Source: Paramecium sonneborni
Lineage: Eukaryota > Ciliophora > Oligohymenophorea > Peniculida > Parameciidae
Direction of reading: 5' to 3'
Assembly (NCBI GenBank): GCA_905182985.1
Contig: CAJJDN010000013.1
Span: 421,441-485,440 of the forward strand
DNA: 64,000 nucleotides
Part shown: in pieces, positions 39,224-51,613 of the stretch
Layout of the letters: each line of letters opens with the position of its first letter
Position numbering within the stretch: position 1 is the stretch's first letter
Notes under the pieces: model-generated
What the model was told of the DNA's origin: nothing
Seen by the model: only the letters and a program-made list of their open reading frames with translations
Databases searched by the model: none
Translations under genes and position numbers: made by a program

Positions 39224-42200
39224 ATGAATCAGATAAATCAAATTAATTTTCTCCAGCCTTTCAATTATTGTTTGTATCCATATAGATCTCCTTATTATTA
39301 TAATTTGTATGCAGATAACATGCAAGAATAGAATTCATCCACTGCAACATACAAATCAGAAGTAATATAATGGTATCTATTTTTTGATTAATTTTACAGG
39401 CTTTCTACCCTGGAATAATCTGAGTTGTATAAACTATTTCAGATAAAAGGATAAATAAAAACCTTTCCAATAATGAAAATGTTCATATATGACAAATTAA
39501 ATAACCCTTCAAATTATGCATTACTTTAACAGTTAATATAAAAGTTATTTTTAGTGCAACAATTAATTTGGAGTCTAAAATTGATGATTAGTTCATGGTG
39601 AATTTCAAAGCACTTCATCCAAAAGCAGAAGTACATAATTAGAATTATTAGTTAAGGAATTATATTCAAAATTAAATATAGTTGATGATGAAAATTTTAT
39701 GGATACTATTTTCGTAGCTGAACCACATTTGGAAAATTTAAACTCTTTCTTAGATTTATTGAATGACCTTTCTGATAAATATTTTCTATCAGCATCTCCA
39801 AAATCTTCTATAGAAAAAGCAGAAGATCCTTTCTGGTTTCATAAAAATAGTTTTCATAGTTGTGCTGTTTGGATCATTAAAGAATTTGAAAAAAATATTT
39901 CATATCATCATAGTCTTCATAGGGAAAAAAAGAAAAGATAAAAACATAGAGAGTCCATCTATCAAAATACTTCTAATGAACTTAAAGAATTTTTTTTATA
40001 AAATCTTGCTAACAACAAAGAAAGAGTAATATAAAAATTAATGACTTTTAGTTAACCTTTTATTTTTAAGAAATCTATTCACAAATTAAATAATAACCAG
40101 AACGATTAGAGAATCAATTTTATGAAAATATATTCTCAGGAACAGCAATCAAATTATTGAAATCATAAGTGGAATTATTATTAAATTTTTAATAAAAATG
40201 TCATACTGATACAAACATAATTAATTCAATGTTAATATCATCAATGAATGATTTAGTAGATTAGAAAACTTATATTTTAAAAAAGTTTTACAAAATAGTT
40301 CAAAACTTATTTTAAGAACATTTAGAATAAGAATTATTTAAGATTGAAAATTAAGATAAGAGATTGAAAAAAGATAAAAAAAAGAAGAAAAAGAAATTCT
40401 AGAAAATGTAAACATTTAAAGGACTTGATCCAATAGAATTAAATAAAAGATTATCAAGCAAAAATCTTTTGGAATCAAATATATTAAGATTTTAAAGATC
40501 TTATTCTTAAAGCAATTTAGCTTATACATATGTTACACCACCTAATACACCATCAACTTGGGAAATTAGTGATGATTAACAGTAATAAATATTCTTATCA
40601 TTAGTGAATCCATAAAGGCTTTAAATATATAAGCCTCATACAAAACTTAATGTGTTAATAATAATAGGATAAATATTATTTAAAAAGAATAACAATCTAT
40701 TTCTCAATAATTTCTTATTCATAATGAAAATCCAACAAATGATGATTATGTTGAGGTAGGACAAACTATAACAATAAATATATTAGAAATGGTATATTGT
40801 TCATTAAATGATGAAAATTAATTTAAGGAAGATTTTTTGAAAGAATAAAAAAGAATAAAAAAAAAGTAAAAAGGATTTTAAAAATCTATTCCTGAAAGTA
40901 GAGATGAATAATTATAATTATAATCACCTTAATCGGAAATTACTAGATTTTCAATAGAAACTTAAGCGTAAACAATAAAGAGTCATTGTTCTAATAGAAC
41001 ATCTTCTTTATCAGAAGAAGAAGAAGAGAAATAGAAATCAGGTTAAATCAGAAATTCAATCAAGATTAAAAAAAATAATAATGAAAAATAAAATAATATT
41101 TTCAAATTAATAAATTCATTTAAAATAAATTAATTTGAAGATTAATAACTTTAATAAGACATTAATTCAGTTTCAAATGAAAGTGAATAAGTTTCTTAAA
41201 AAACTTTGGAAGATGAAATCATTCCTAAAAAAGAAAAAATAAATCAATAATTTTAAAAGAAAAAGAATTTATGCATATAATAATAAAGTTCAGAAAAAAA
41301 CTTGAAAGAGTAATTAGAAAATGTTTAATAGAAGGGTAAATAAAAATTGATAGAATAAATGAATTTAGACATTCTTGATTTTACAGATAATATAATGAAT
41401 GAATATGAAGAGATGCTTCCATTCAGATTTTTATCTTTTGAGAGAGTAAAATAAGTGATTTAGAAAGTGTTTTTAGGAATTCCTGATGAAATGATAATGT
41501 AGATATTAATATAATTTTAGGCTTTTTGGTTCTTGTGCTACAGGATTAGCTTTAATTGATTCAGATATTGATATTGGAATAAATGGATTAGAAGTTTATA
41601 ATAGAAATATGTTGAAAAATCATTTTGATAATTTATTCTTTGAATTTTCAAGAAAAAAATGGGTTATTAAAGCTAAGTAAATATTGAATAATATTATTTA
41701 GTCCAATATTTAATTCATCAGTTCCAATAATAAAGTTAGAAATAGATCCATAAATAAATGTATTTGATTATGAAGGAAGAAACTTAGATGAACATTAGAT
41801 TTAATAATGGAAAAAGCTAAAGTAAAAGTTAAAGAGTGGAATAAAAGTAGACATTTCATTTAATTTTAATGGAAATGGAATTTGTTCTACTCATTTAGGT
41901 TCAATAACTACTGATTTAGTTAAAAGATGGATGGAAGAATATCCATCACTTTAGTAGATTGTCCTTATTTTAAAATCTATGATAAAAAAACTGAAGCTAT
42001 CAGAATCATATACAGGTAATATTATTATTTAATTATATTTTAGGGGGTCTATCCTCCTATTCATTAATAATTATGGTTTACTCTTATCTGAGAGAAAAGA
42101 GAATTACATCTAATTTAATTGGTGAATAATTTATTGATTTAATCAACTTCTATGTAAATTACTTTGATTCTTCTTCTACTGGAATAGGTTTATTATCTGA

Positions 42201-42501
42201 TATTAATAATTCAAACTCAAGGTATACTTTTTATTAATAAATTAGTTACTTCTTCAATTTATAAGATTATTGTTTACCTATGTTACCAATTACTATATTT
42301 AATCCTTACAATAGAAAATTACTTACTCATCCATCTGTTCAAATTAACAAGATTTTTGATTTTTTTAAAGTAATTATAAAGGAAGTTGATTCTAAAAAAG
42401 ACTTTTATTGTAACTATGTGGTTTTAGGAAAGAAGAAACAATAAAAATTAAATAAATAACTAGGAAATTTTATTGTTAGCATTTTAGAATAAATAAAATG
42501 A
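39224..42501 (+). CDS. Non-canonical poly(A) polymerase / terminal nucleotidyltransferase (TRF4/TENT4-like) with long N-terminus
   Basis: About 1027 aa with eight introns (19-28 nt), exact multiple of three. The C-terminal 380 residues carry the polymerase-beta-type nucleotidyltransferase core: FGSCATGLALIDSDIDIGI with the GS and the two catalytic Asp, a third acidic strand in KVDISFNF, then the PAP-associated domain (STHLGSITTDLVKRWM, SLIIMVYSYLR, and LPITIFNPYN). TRF4-type enzymes add A or U tails to RNAs in the nucleus (exosome) or cytoplasm. The first 640 residues are mostly charged, Q/K-rich and coiled-coil, with a very basic KKDKKKKKKF patch, far longer than in yeast or human members. 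An intron of only 19 nt is needed near 39580. Confidence 0.85.
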
Positions 42502-42564
42502 GCTGAGTTGTATATAGGTTATGTATTGCTTATACTAAATAAATATATATATATATAATTAATA

Positions 42565-44336
42565 ATGGATAGTGAGGATTTTTAAGTAAGTAAATAATCA
42601 TTAACATATATCATATACAGAGGATAACCATAATTTTAAATATTTTAGGAATTCAAAAAGCTAATATAAGAGAATCCATAAATATAACCTTAAATTATTC
42701 ATAGTTCTTAAAATTTAAAAGAGTAACATAATTTAGATCTTGCACAAATAGATAAATTAACCAAATTTGTTTAAAGTAAAGGAGGCTTATATTAATCAGA
42801 ATCCTATGTTTAATACTTTGGAGATTTTGTTTCTTCTAATGTTCAAAGATTTTTTTAGATTTAATTGTTAAATCTAAGGATCCTAAAAACAATCACACCA
42901 AATAAGGAATTCTAAAATTTGCTTGCTTAGGCTAATACATTAAAAATTTCATTATCATTGTTATCAAATGAATAAGATTTAACTAGAACACTATAATTGA
43001 CAAATATATCTACAATAATATAATTTGAGAATAATTAAGCAAGTTTATATAGTTAAGAAGGAATATACAAAATTGGCAATAATTATTAAGGCAAATTTGG
43101 TACTCATGCTTTAGTAACATGTAAAAATTAAGATAAGATTTACTTGGCATTAATATAATTAAAAGATAATAAAATTAAAGAGAAATGGTTAGGCAAGACT
43201 ATTTCCATCTACTAAAATTATGCTATTCAATTTGAAGGTTCAAAAGTAATGAACTATATTGAGTTAAATTAAGAAGATTTAGAACTTATTGATTAATGGG
43301 AATCTTATTAAGGATTTGAAGATTGTTAAATTGCATTAAGAGAAATAATGAAATTAACTGATATTTGTTATAAATATTGTTCAATGAGAAAGTAATTTAG
43401 AACTACAGAAGATAAAACTGAAAGACCTATTTTAACTTATTAAGTTACATTAACAAGATTAATTAATGCTATTTCATTTGCTGTAATGTTTTATATCAGT
43501 ACTTAAGAAGCAAGAAAAGAATTTTACTAGGATGTTTTTATGAAAAAAGCCAGAAGAAAAGTAAGTAAAAGATTTGTTGACTTCTTTTCTTTATATATCA
43601 CTGAGCATTGTGTTTATATGGCAGAATAGTTAAGAGATGTATTTGGAGGGTTTGGATTTCTCAGAATTTCTGGAGTTCCTCAAATATAAGAAAAACTAAT
43701 ATGGTTATCTTCATTCTATAAGAATAACAGGATATAAAAATAAACAGATTACTTAAATGTTATCTTAGATACTGAGAAAGTATATAATTTATATTTAATT
43801 CTTAGAATAAATAAATTGTCCTTTTTTATTTAGGATAATATTTTATGGGAGATCCAGTTTCAATGTTTGCTGAACTTGGACCCTTAACATAAAGTAATGT
43901 TGGTAATCCATTTCATGTATTTGGTTATCATGTTGCAAAAATTAAAGAGAAATTATTATAACAAGAGCATTTAAAATATTCATATTCAGCATATTAGTTT
44001 TGTTAATTGACTTTTGAACTATTTGCTTCTTAAAAGTTTTTCTCTTTACTTGCTTTTAGAAGATATAGGGCTTCTAATTTTATTTTAGATAGATTATTAC
44101 TAAATTAGAATTTCATCTCACTTTCCTTAATGGAAATCAATTTAACGAATATCAATTTAATTAAATAACAAATAGGATAAAATGCATAAGAGTTGTTGAA
44201 AGTTTTAAATATATTAATTGATTCTTATGAATTTGAGCATTATGGAATCTTATTAGGTTAAAATGATTAAGAAAAATTTTATTAAAAAGTAAATCTAAAT
44301 ATATTAATATTAGTTAATTCATGCTAGTAAGAATGA
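42565..44336 (+). CDS. Acyl-CoA oxidase/dehydrogenase-like protein
   Basis: About 581 aa with a 26-nt intron near 43780; a 63-nt in-frame stretch near the start may also be spliced out. The middle follows acyl-CoA oxidases: GKFGTHALVTCKNQ, EIMKLTDICYKYCSMRKQF, ILTYQVTLTRLINAISFAV, and AEQLRDVFGGFGFL. The C-terminal helices (FELFASQKFFSLLAFRR) fit the oxidase C-terminal domain. Such enzymes use FAD to start peroxisomal beta-oxidation. The usual TYEGDN segment with the catalytic Glu is not recognisable; FYLGQYFMGDP stands there, so activity is doubtful. It begins 63 nt after the polymerase gene. Confidence 0.68.
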
Positions 44337-44457
44337 AAATAATAGAAATATAGAATAAGTTGTCAATGAGATTAGATTACCAGTTTAAGATTTATTCAAT
44401 AGACCAGGATTATGAAAAGTATTAAATAATAAGTTTATATCATATAATGTACAAAAT

Positions 44458-44829
44458 TCATTTTTTCAAAACACAAAAATATACAAATGCAAAAGCCAAA
44501 ATTAGCAATATGGAAGTAATTGCTACAAGTCTTTGATCTTTATCTACTTACCAACTATCTGGTTTTGAATTTTTATCAATCTCTCCAATTTTCAAAGATT
44601 TCAAAATATCGTGAGCTTTATCTGAATGACCTTGATTTGAATATAATGTAGTAGTACCCATTTCATTAAAGAATCTAGTAACATCTTTACCAGCCTTATT
44701 TCTAATAACAGCTGGACCTCCAGGATGAGAATCTAAAAATCCTTATGGTCCATAGACTGAATCTCCAATAACAATCCATCCATTTTTAGCATTTTGACCA
44801 ACTTCTTACCATGTGAATTTTCGACTCAT
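44458..44829 (-). CDS. Cytochrome b5, tail-anchored
   Basis: 123 aa, no intron. Heme domain: NGWIVIGDSVYG, DSHPGGPAVI with the first axial His, GKDVTRFFNE, GHSDKAHDILKSLKIG with the second His. After a short linker a hydrophobic helix (VAITSILLILAFAFVYFCVL) near the C-terminus followed by KK anchors it in the ER or outer mitochondrial membrane. It passes electrons to desaturases and similar enzymes. It starts 95 nt from the divergent TBC gene. Confidence 0.92.
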
Positions 44830-44924
44830 TTAATTTAATGATATTATTTATTTAGATTTCATATATAATGGAATTCAAAAAAAATACAAAAAAAAGCAAA
44901 TCGAATAAATTTTATTATAATATA

Positions 44925-46272
44925 ATGGGAAATTTGGCTTTATGTCAAGGTGATAGAACTGCGTCAATGTTATAAGCAGAATAATCAATACGATAAAGAA
45001 AAGTTACTCAAGTAACTGAGGCAGTTTAACTTGATTTAGAAAAAGATCGTAAATAATCAATGATTCCTACTTCTTATAATAATTAATAATTATTGACATC
45101 ATGTCTTGATGATTGGTTAGAGAATTTACATGAATCTGTATTGATAAGTCAAATGAATTTAAATTGTGATGCTTCGACTAAATTTTTATCTGAGATTGAT
45201 GAAGAAGAAGAGGTTGATTAAACTAAATAATCATTTATTAACTCTCAAGAAATATTAGAATATAAATAGAACTATCCTTACTGTAATACAAATTTAGATA
45301 TGGTAATAATAAATTTCTACATCATAAAGAAAAATGAATTCAAGTAAACATAACTCATAATAAAGGCTTAAATTAATTTAGGGGCCTCCTAAATAAAGAA
45401 TAAGATGGTCTTGTTGGTAATTGATGGCCTATACACCAAAATTTCTCATTTGTTCAGATGGATTATCTTTTATAGAAGAAGATTAAAAATATGCGAAAGC
45501 TATTAGAATAGATATTCATAGAACTATAACAACTAATAATATTAAATATTTTGAAACAGGAGAAGGTTAATAAGATCTAGAAAAAGTCTTATTAAAATTA
45601 TCAAAATTATTTCCAAAGTTAGGGTATTGTTAAGGAATGAACTTTGTAGTTGGATTCACCTTAATTATTAACAACAAATCTGTTGATTAAAGTCTATAAT
45701 TTTTGGCTTAAATGATGGTAAATCCTAAATTTATGCTTTACTACATTTATACAGATAAAATGCCATTGGTAAAACTATTAGAATTTATATGTATAAATGA
45801 AATCAAATTAAAATTTCCTGATTTATACAATCACATATTCAATAAGTTAGAAGTTGATAATGCTATCTGGATTACCAAATTAATTATGACACTCTTTCTA
45901 TATAATTTTCATATAAATAATGTATGTAGATTTTGGGATTTTTTATTGGCTACTAGTATTTTTGATATTTCAGCCATTATTTGCTCTTTGATTGATATTA
46001 ATAGAAATCAAATATTAAAAATGGATGATTTACATTAATTTGTCTAGTGGTTTGATACTTTCCAACAATTAGAATTAGATTAATTTCAAATTGATTAGCT
46101 AATAAAAAATTGTAGTTAATTCAAATTAAATAAAAAAAAGATAAATTAATATGCTCTTCATTTTTGTATGTTGCATCCTATCAAGCATCCTTTATAATAA
46201 TAAATTGCAGAAAATTATGAAAACTTAAATAAAATGAAAGAATTCCTTAAAAGGGATATTTTTAGTTGTTGA
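44925..46272 (+). CDS. TBC-domain Rab GTPase-activating protein
   Basis: 432 aa with introns of 27 and 22 nt. The TBC domain begins near residue 145: LIQGPPKQRIRWSCW, then AIRIDIHRT with the arginine finger (IxxDxxR) and KLGYCQGMNFV with the glutamine finger (YxQ), so it should be catalytically competent. Later helices include RFWDFLLATSIFDISA. TBC proteins switch off Rab GTPases in membrane traffic. It starts MGNLALC, a possible N-myristoylation/palmitoylation site. Only 19 nt separate its stop from the convergent DHHC gene stop. Confidence 0.88.
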
Positions 46273-46291
46273 TAATATTAATAAAACTAAT

Positions 46292-46970
46292 TCATTGTTA
46301 TTTTTGTGTTTTAGATTCTTATTCTTTAATTTTTATCAAAATTATAACAAGATTAAAAGTCATAAACACAATAGTACTTAAGATAAAATAATAAAATTAT
46401 TTGATATTCCCCTTTCCAATACATTTGCCAGTCCAAGGACAATGATGATCGAATTCTTAAATACAAATATCACAATCTAAACAATGTTAGGTTTCTTTGA
46501 CTTAAATCAATTTGCAAACTTTGCAATACCTTTTCATAATTGAATAGAGTACCATGTTTTTTGGTTATTATTTTAATTTTTTTCAACATCAATTCTTTCT
46601 ACATTAGCAACACCTGGGTTAATAAGTGAAACAATTAAGTAACTTACACATTGATTGATACCAACAAGAATAGTAGTATAAAATATTAATGGATCATCAT
46701 TGAATCTAATGAAAATAAAGAGACCTCCAATAGAAATGAATAAGAGAAAAGCACAAATAAATAAAGGCCCTAAAGTAAAAATATCTAATTACAATGAGGT
46801 CCAATAACTACAGTAGGATTTCCTTTTCTAAACATCATAGGATGACATCTTCCCCAACAAATAGATTTTGGTTTTGTGTATTAATCATCAAGTTCTAATG
46901 GTTCAGCATGTGATGTGTTGAGAGTAAAATCATCATCATCATCTTTTAAATTTGTTTACTTTTAATTCAT
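46292..46970 (-). CDS. DHHC-type protein S-acyltransferase (palmitoyltransferase)
   Basis: 210 aa with two 23-nt introns. Order: acidic N-terminus (DDDDDF), two hydrophobic helices (LFICAFLLFISIGGLFIF and the YTTILVGINQCVSYLIVSL region), the Cys-rich domain WYCKVCKL, HCLDCDICIQ and EFDHHCPWTGKCIG with the active DHHC Cys, and a last helix before a short basic end. DHHC enzymes attach palmitate to membrane proteins at the Golgi or plasma membrane. It is short for the family and shows only one clear helix after the DHHC, so a fourth may be missing. Its start codon is 10 nt from the divergent coiled-coil gene. Confidence 0.88.
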
Positions 46971-46980
46971 ATTATAATTA
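46971..46980. promoter_or_regulatory. 10-nt divergent spacer between DHHC and coiled-coil start codons
   Basis: Only ten A/T bases lie between the two opposite ATGs. Either start could be further inside (both genes have later Met codons), but coding-like sequence extends right up to both. Confidence 0.45.
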
Positions 46981-48398
46981 ATGAGAAATAAAACACCTAC
47001 TAAAGATAAAGATTATATTACAGATAAAATTTTAAGTAGAATTCAATCTAGCAATATCTAAATATATAATTAAGATCAAGGAAAAATGATTGTTGAAACA
47101 AAAAAAAAGAAATTGTGTTGCGATTCATGTTTACAATAAGATGTCAAATTTTTACCTAATAGTGATATTCAAAAAAATAATAAACTTTAAAATGATAGAA
47201 CAGTTAAGGAACTTTATTAAAATGGAATTAAACACTATAAACTTGGTTATTTTAATTTAGATTCTATTTCTATATAATATGATGGGAAATACGAAAGATT
47301 ACGTCTAGATCATTTTGAAGTTGTATAAAAATTACTTTTCCATTTAAAATTAAAAGAGAAATTCTAAAGTAATATCAAGAGTGTTTTATTTAAGATTGAA
47401 TAAAATATTCGAGATAATCACAATTCGTTAAATTCACTTTTGCAATAAGAAATTCCTTTTCGAGATTAATTAGAGAAGATTCAGAAATATAATTAAGCTG
47501 TTATTGCATTATGTGTTTCACAAGAATCGGATACATATTTTGATGACGAAAATTAACATTCTTAGATTAATTATTAAATTGCCATTAACGAACAAGAAAG
47601 AATGATTTCAAGATTAAAAACCTAAGTTCAACATCAAAATGTTTTGATTCATAGAATTTAATAAAGTGTAAATGAACCAATGCTTGGAGTAGCTGGTTTA
47701 TTGAATTAGGTTGGATAATTTAAATAAAAAATAGAAGAATTAAATAAGGAGATAGAAAATAAAAATAATGAATTAATTTAAGAGTAATTTTAACTTTAAG
47801 CAGTTCATTCAATTTTAGATAAAATAAAGAATCTATTATAAAAATATCCTACATTATTTAGAGATATAACAGCTAACAATATCATTAATATAAAAGAATT
47901 CTAATATGATTTAGAATAGTTATATTTATTGTATAGTTAGGGTAAATAATATGAAATGAATATGAATGCACTTTAAAATTAGTATGATAATTTATTTAAA
48001 GAACTCTAAGATGAAAAAATAAATTAATCTAAAATAAAATAAGAAGCATATAATAAAGATCCAAAACTAAAGAAAATAATAGAAGATCTTTCTAGATTGA
48101 TTTTATCTAAAGATCCTAATGGAATGTCTAATGAATTAAGAGAATTAATAAAGGAGTTGTATTTGAAGAATCATTAAGATGTAATTTAAGATCAGGAAAG
48201 ATAAATATAAGCATTAAAAGATTAAGTCAATTAAATAGTATAAAATTAATAATTATAGAGGGAATTGAATATGAGAATTTTAGAACTTCAGTGAGACATT
48301 CAGATAATAAAGCTCCTTATTTTGAAGAAGATTAATATACTTAATCTTTATTTACTTAAGCTTAGGCTATAGAATAATGCTTATTAAAAATAAAATGA
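46981..48398 (+). CDS. Long coiled-coil protein of unknown function
   Basis: 465 aa if a 20-nt intron near 48180 is removed; without it the frame ends earlier at TGA 48292-48294. The product is nearly all helical heptads (FEVVQKLLFHLKLKEKFQ, EERMISRLKTQVQHQ-type segments, LNKEIENKNNELIQEQF). A short Cys-rich spot (KLCCDSCLQQ) lies near residue 50. The continued frame after the intron (RHSDNKAPYFEEDQ) looks coding, which is why I prefer the longer model. No family recognised; probably cytoskeletal or basal-body scaffold. Confidence 0.7.
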
Positions 48399-48425
48399 AT
48401 TTCACTAATTTATTTGATTAATATT

Positions 48426-50536
48426 TCATAATTTAGCTTTTTCATTAAACTCAACAAAGCCGATAATAACTTCAAGTCCTCTTTCTAAAGTTTTAGCTGA
48501 GAATTAAACTTTGGTTCCTTCCTTCCATAATGAAATTATAAGTGTTTCACCTGGAAAGACATGTGAAGTAAATCTTGCAGCCATATTTTTAAGAGCATCT
48601 CCATTTCCCTAAAATAAGATAATAAAATACTTAAGTAAATGTTTGAATAGCAGCTTTAGCACATATACCATAAGTACATAATCCATGTAAAATAGGTTTA
48701 TCAAATCCTCCCAAAGCAGCCATATTCTTAAACACTTAATTTAATATAATACAGGATCAATATGTAATGGATTAATATCTCCAGATAATCTATAAATGAT
48801 TGCTTAATTCGGAGTTGTAACTTATTTTACTTCTTTGCATGCAGGTCTTTTAGGNNNNNNNNNNNNNNNNNNNNNNNNNNNNNNNNNNNNNNNNNNNNNN
48901 NNNNNNNNNNNNNNNNNNNNNNNNNNNNNNNNNNNNNNNNNNNNNNNNNNNNNNNNNNNNNNNNNNNNNNNNNNNNNNNNNNNNNNNNNNNNNNNNNNNN
49001 NNNNNNNNNNNNNNNNNNNNNNNNNNNNNNNNNNNNNNNNNNNNNNNNNNNNNNNNNNNNNNNNNNNNNNNNNNNNNNNNNNNNNNNNNNNNNNNNNNNN
49101 NNNNNNNNNNNNNNNNNNNNNNNNNNNNNNNNNNNNNNNNNNNNNNNNNNNNNNNNNNNNNNNNNNNNNNNNNNNNNNNNNNNNNNNNNNNNNNNNNNNN
49201 NNNNNNNNNNNNNNNNNNNNNNNNNNNNNNNNNNNNNNNNNNNNNNNNNNNNNNNNNNNNNNNNNNNNNNNNNNNNNNNNNNNNNNNNNNNNNNNNNNNN
49301 NNNNNNNNNNNNNNNNNNNNNNNNNNNNNNNNNNNNNNNNNNNNNNNNNNNNNNNNNNNNNNNNNNNNNNNNNNNNNNNNNNNNNNNNNNNNNNNNNNNN
49401 NNNNNNNNNNNNNNNNNNNNNNNNNNNNNNNNNNNNNNNNNNNNNNNNNNNNNNNNNNNNNNNNNNNNNNNNNNNNNNNNNNNNNNNNNNNNNNNNNNNN
49501 NNNNNNNNNNNNNNNNNNNNNNNNNNNNNNNNNNNNNNNNNNNNNNNNNNNNNNNNNNNNNNNNNNNNNNNNNNNNNNNNNNNNNNNNNNNNNNNNNNNN
49601 NNNNNNNNNNNNNNNNNNNNNNNNNNNNNNNNNNNNNNNNNNNNNNNNNNNNNNNNNNNNNNNNNNNNNNNNNNNNNNNNNNNNNNNNNNNNNNNNNNNN
49701 NNNNNNNNNNNNNNNNNNNNNNNNNNNCCATATTTTTAAGAGCATCTCCATTTCCCTAAAATAAGATAATAAAATACTTAAGTAAATGTTTGAATAGCAG
49801 CTTTAGCACATATACCATAAGTACATAATCCATGTAAAATAGGTTTATCAAATCCTCCCAAAGCAGCCATATTCTTAAACACTTAATTTAATATAATACA
49901 GGATCAATATGTAATGGATTAATATCTCCAGATAATCTATAAATGATTGCTTAATTCGGAGTTGTAACTTATTTTACTTCTTTGCATGCAGGTCTTTTAG
50001 GAATGGCAGGGATATTTTCAACTGGATTTCCTTTATGTCCAAAACCTCCTAATCCTCTTATGAATAGAGATAATGTATTAACAAAAGCCAATGTCTTCTT
50101 TCCTTATCCATCTACTTCTGAACTTAATAAATCAAATTAAATCAATGCTCCTTTTCCTTTATCAGATATATTAGCTATCTTTCCTTTTGTTACATATTCA
50201 ACACCTGCTTTCAATGGTCTCAACACTTAAATTCTCTATTCTCCATGTAATAACATCATTGGATTAAAATTAGGAATTCCAGGACATGATGTTAAAGCCT
50301 TATTAAATATTATAATCATAAACCTTAAATATATCTGTTCTATGTAAACAAGTTGTGAAAGTTGGAAAAACTTTGAAATCATCATGTAATTCATATGTAT
50401 AACATAATTCTTCTCCATTCATTGGATCAGAACTATATCCTATACCAAGTGAATATAAAATTGCATCTCTATCAGTACATAATGCTCTAACTTCTTCTGT
50501 CTCAAAACCTATTGCTTTTCCTACTTCTATTGACAT
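48426..50536 (-). CDS. MaoC-like (R)-specific enoyl-CoA hydratase 2, interrupted by a false gap
   Basis: When the duplicated 274 nt and the N run (48855-50001) are collapsed, the gene is 964 nt with introns of 25, 26 and 22 nt and codes for exactly 296 aa. N-terminal hot-dog half: [37 protein letters not shown]-terminal half: the hydratase-2 motif [13 protein letters not shown] with catalytic Asp and His, then [15 protein letters not shown] and FPGETL. This matches the hydratase domain of peroxisomal multifunctional enzyme 2, here as a stand-alone protein without the dehydrogenase domain; no clear SKL-type signal at the end (EKAKL, weakly PTS1-like). It converges on the coiled-coil gene with 27 nt between stops. 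Confidence 0.88.
48581..48854. repeat. Direct duplication C, copy 1 (left edge of gap)
   Basis: 274 nt identical by eye to 49728-50001 on the other side of the N run; it lies inside the MaoC gene. Confidence 0.92.
48855..49727. other. Run of 873 N (assembly gap)
   Basis: No sequence information. Because both flanks overlap by 274 identical nt, the true gap is probably negative in size and no gene content is missing. Confidence 0.9.
49728..50001. repeat. Direct duplication C, copy 2 (right edge of gap)
   Basis: Same 274 nt as 48581-48854, continuous with the 5' part of the MaoC gene. Confidence 0.92.
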
Positions 50537-51613
50537 TTTGATATTCCAAAATATTTTTAATATTACTAATCATAATTAAACTATACCCAATTTAATACAT
50601 ATAATCATATAATAATAACAAAATTATCAATTTCTTAATCTCTAATCATTCTTTTAGGAATATCTTCATTTCATATTATTCCTATTTAAATTCAAACATT
50701 TATATTAAAATTTCTAAAATTCCTAACTTCAAAAAATGTATTTTCTAACAATCTATATATTTAAATCAAATAAACATAATATTTCTACCAATAATAAGTC
50801 TTTAGAATTTTATTTCTATAAAATATTTACTAATATTAAAAATTAATTTATGTATGTTTTCTATCTTAATTCGCATAAACCTCATTAATTTACAAAAACT
50901 TAAATTACATAAAAAGTCTTTTGAATTACTCATATCATTATTTGACGACAAAATTTTTATTTTTAAAAGGATAAAGCTTAATAGTTTGATTTCCTTTTAC
51001 TAACCTAAGATATTGTGATTTAAAATCAATAAAATTATTCAAAACTATAAACAATATATTATCCAATTTTTATTTTATCCTTTTTTTTCTAAATTTTCTT
51101 GAGAATAATTTATTATTATAATTTATAAAGTTTACATAAATATTTTAACTTATAAAAGATTGATAGATAATTAGGATATAATTAAGGAAGTTAAGGCTAA
51201 GTTTAATATGTATAGATAAAAAAATCATCATCAATAATATCACAATAAAGTTGAAGCATAACCCTAAACTTATCTGAAATATTTGGATTGTGAATATCTA
51301 ATTTTAAATCTAATTATCAACAATTTAAATTACTGGGGAATTGATGGTAATTTAAATTAAAAAGCAAATGAATTTTTTTAGAGAATAGTACAGATTAATT
51401 TATCCAATTTTAATATGGGGAATAATTTAAAATAAAAAATTAAGACATTTTTTTCTTATTTTAAAATACTATCTCAAAATAGTATTAGCTCTCAAAAAGG
51501 AATATGAATTAATATATAATTATAGTTGAGCATTAGTATTAAATATATTGATTATGAATTAAAAATTATTATAATTATTTTATAATTCCTAATTTGATAA
51601 ATAGTAAAAACGA
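50537..51613. other. 1.1-kb intergenic interval
   Basis: Divergent starts of the MaoC and VTT genes flank it. Apart from the possible small frame at 51208-51507 it is AT-rich without recognisable features. Confidence 0.55.
51208..51507 (+). CDS. Possible small protein of 99 aa
   Basis: ATG 51208 to TGA 51505-51507 without an intron; the frame stays open further upstream. The composition (LKYLDCEYLILNLIINNLNYWGIDG) is more protein-like than the flanks, with W, G, D and C present. No homology recognised; could be a chance frame or the remains of a larger gene. Confidence 0.35.

Noticed and set aside
48822..49764. Long frames of about 300 codons across the N run on both strands
   Set aside because: They consist of undetermined bases; collapsing the 274-nt overlap shows the real gene is the MaoC hydratase.
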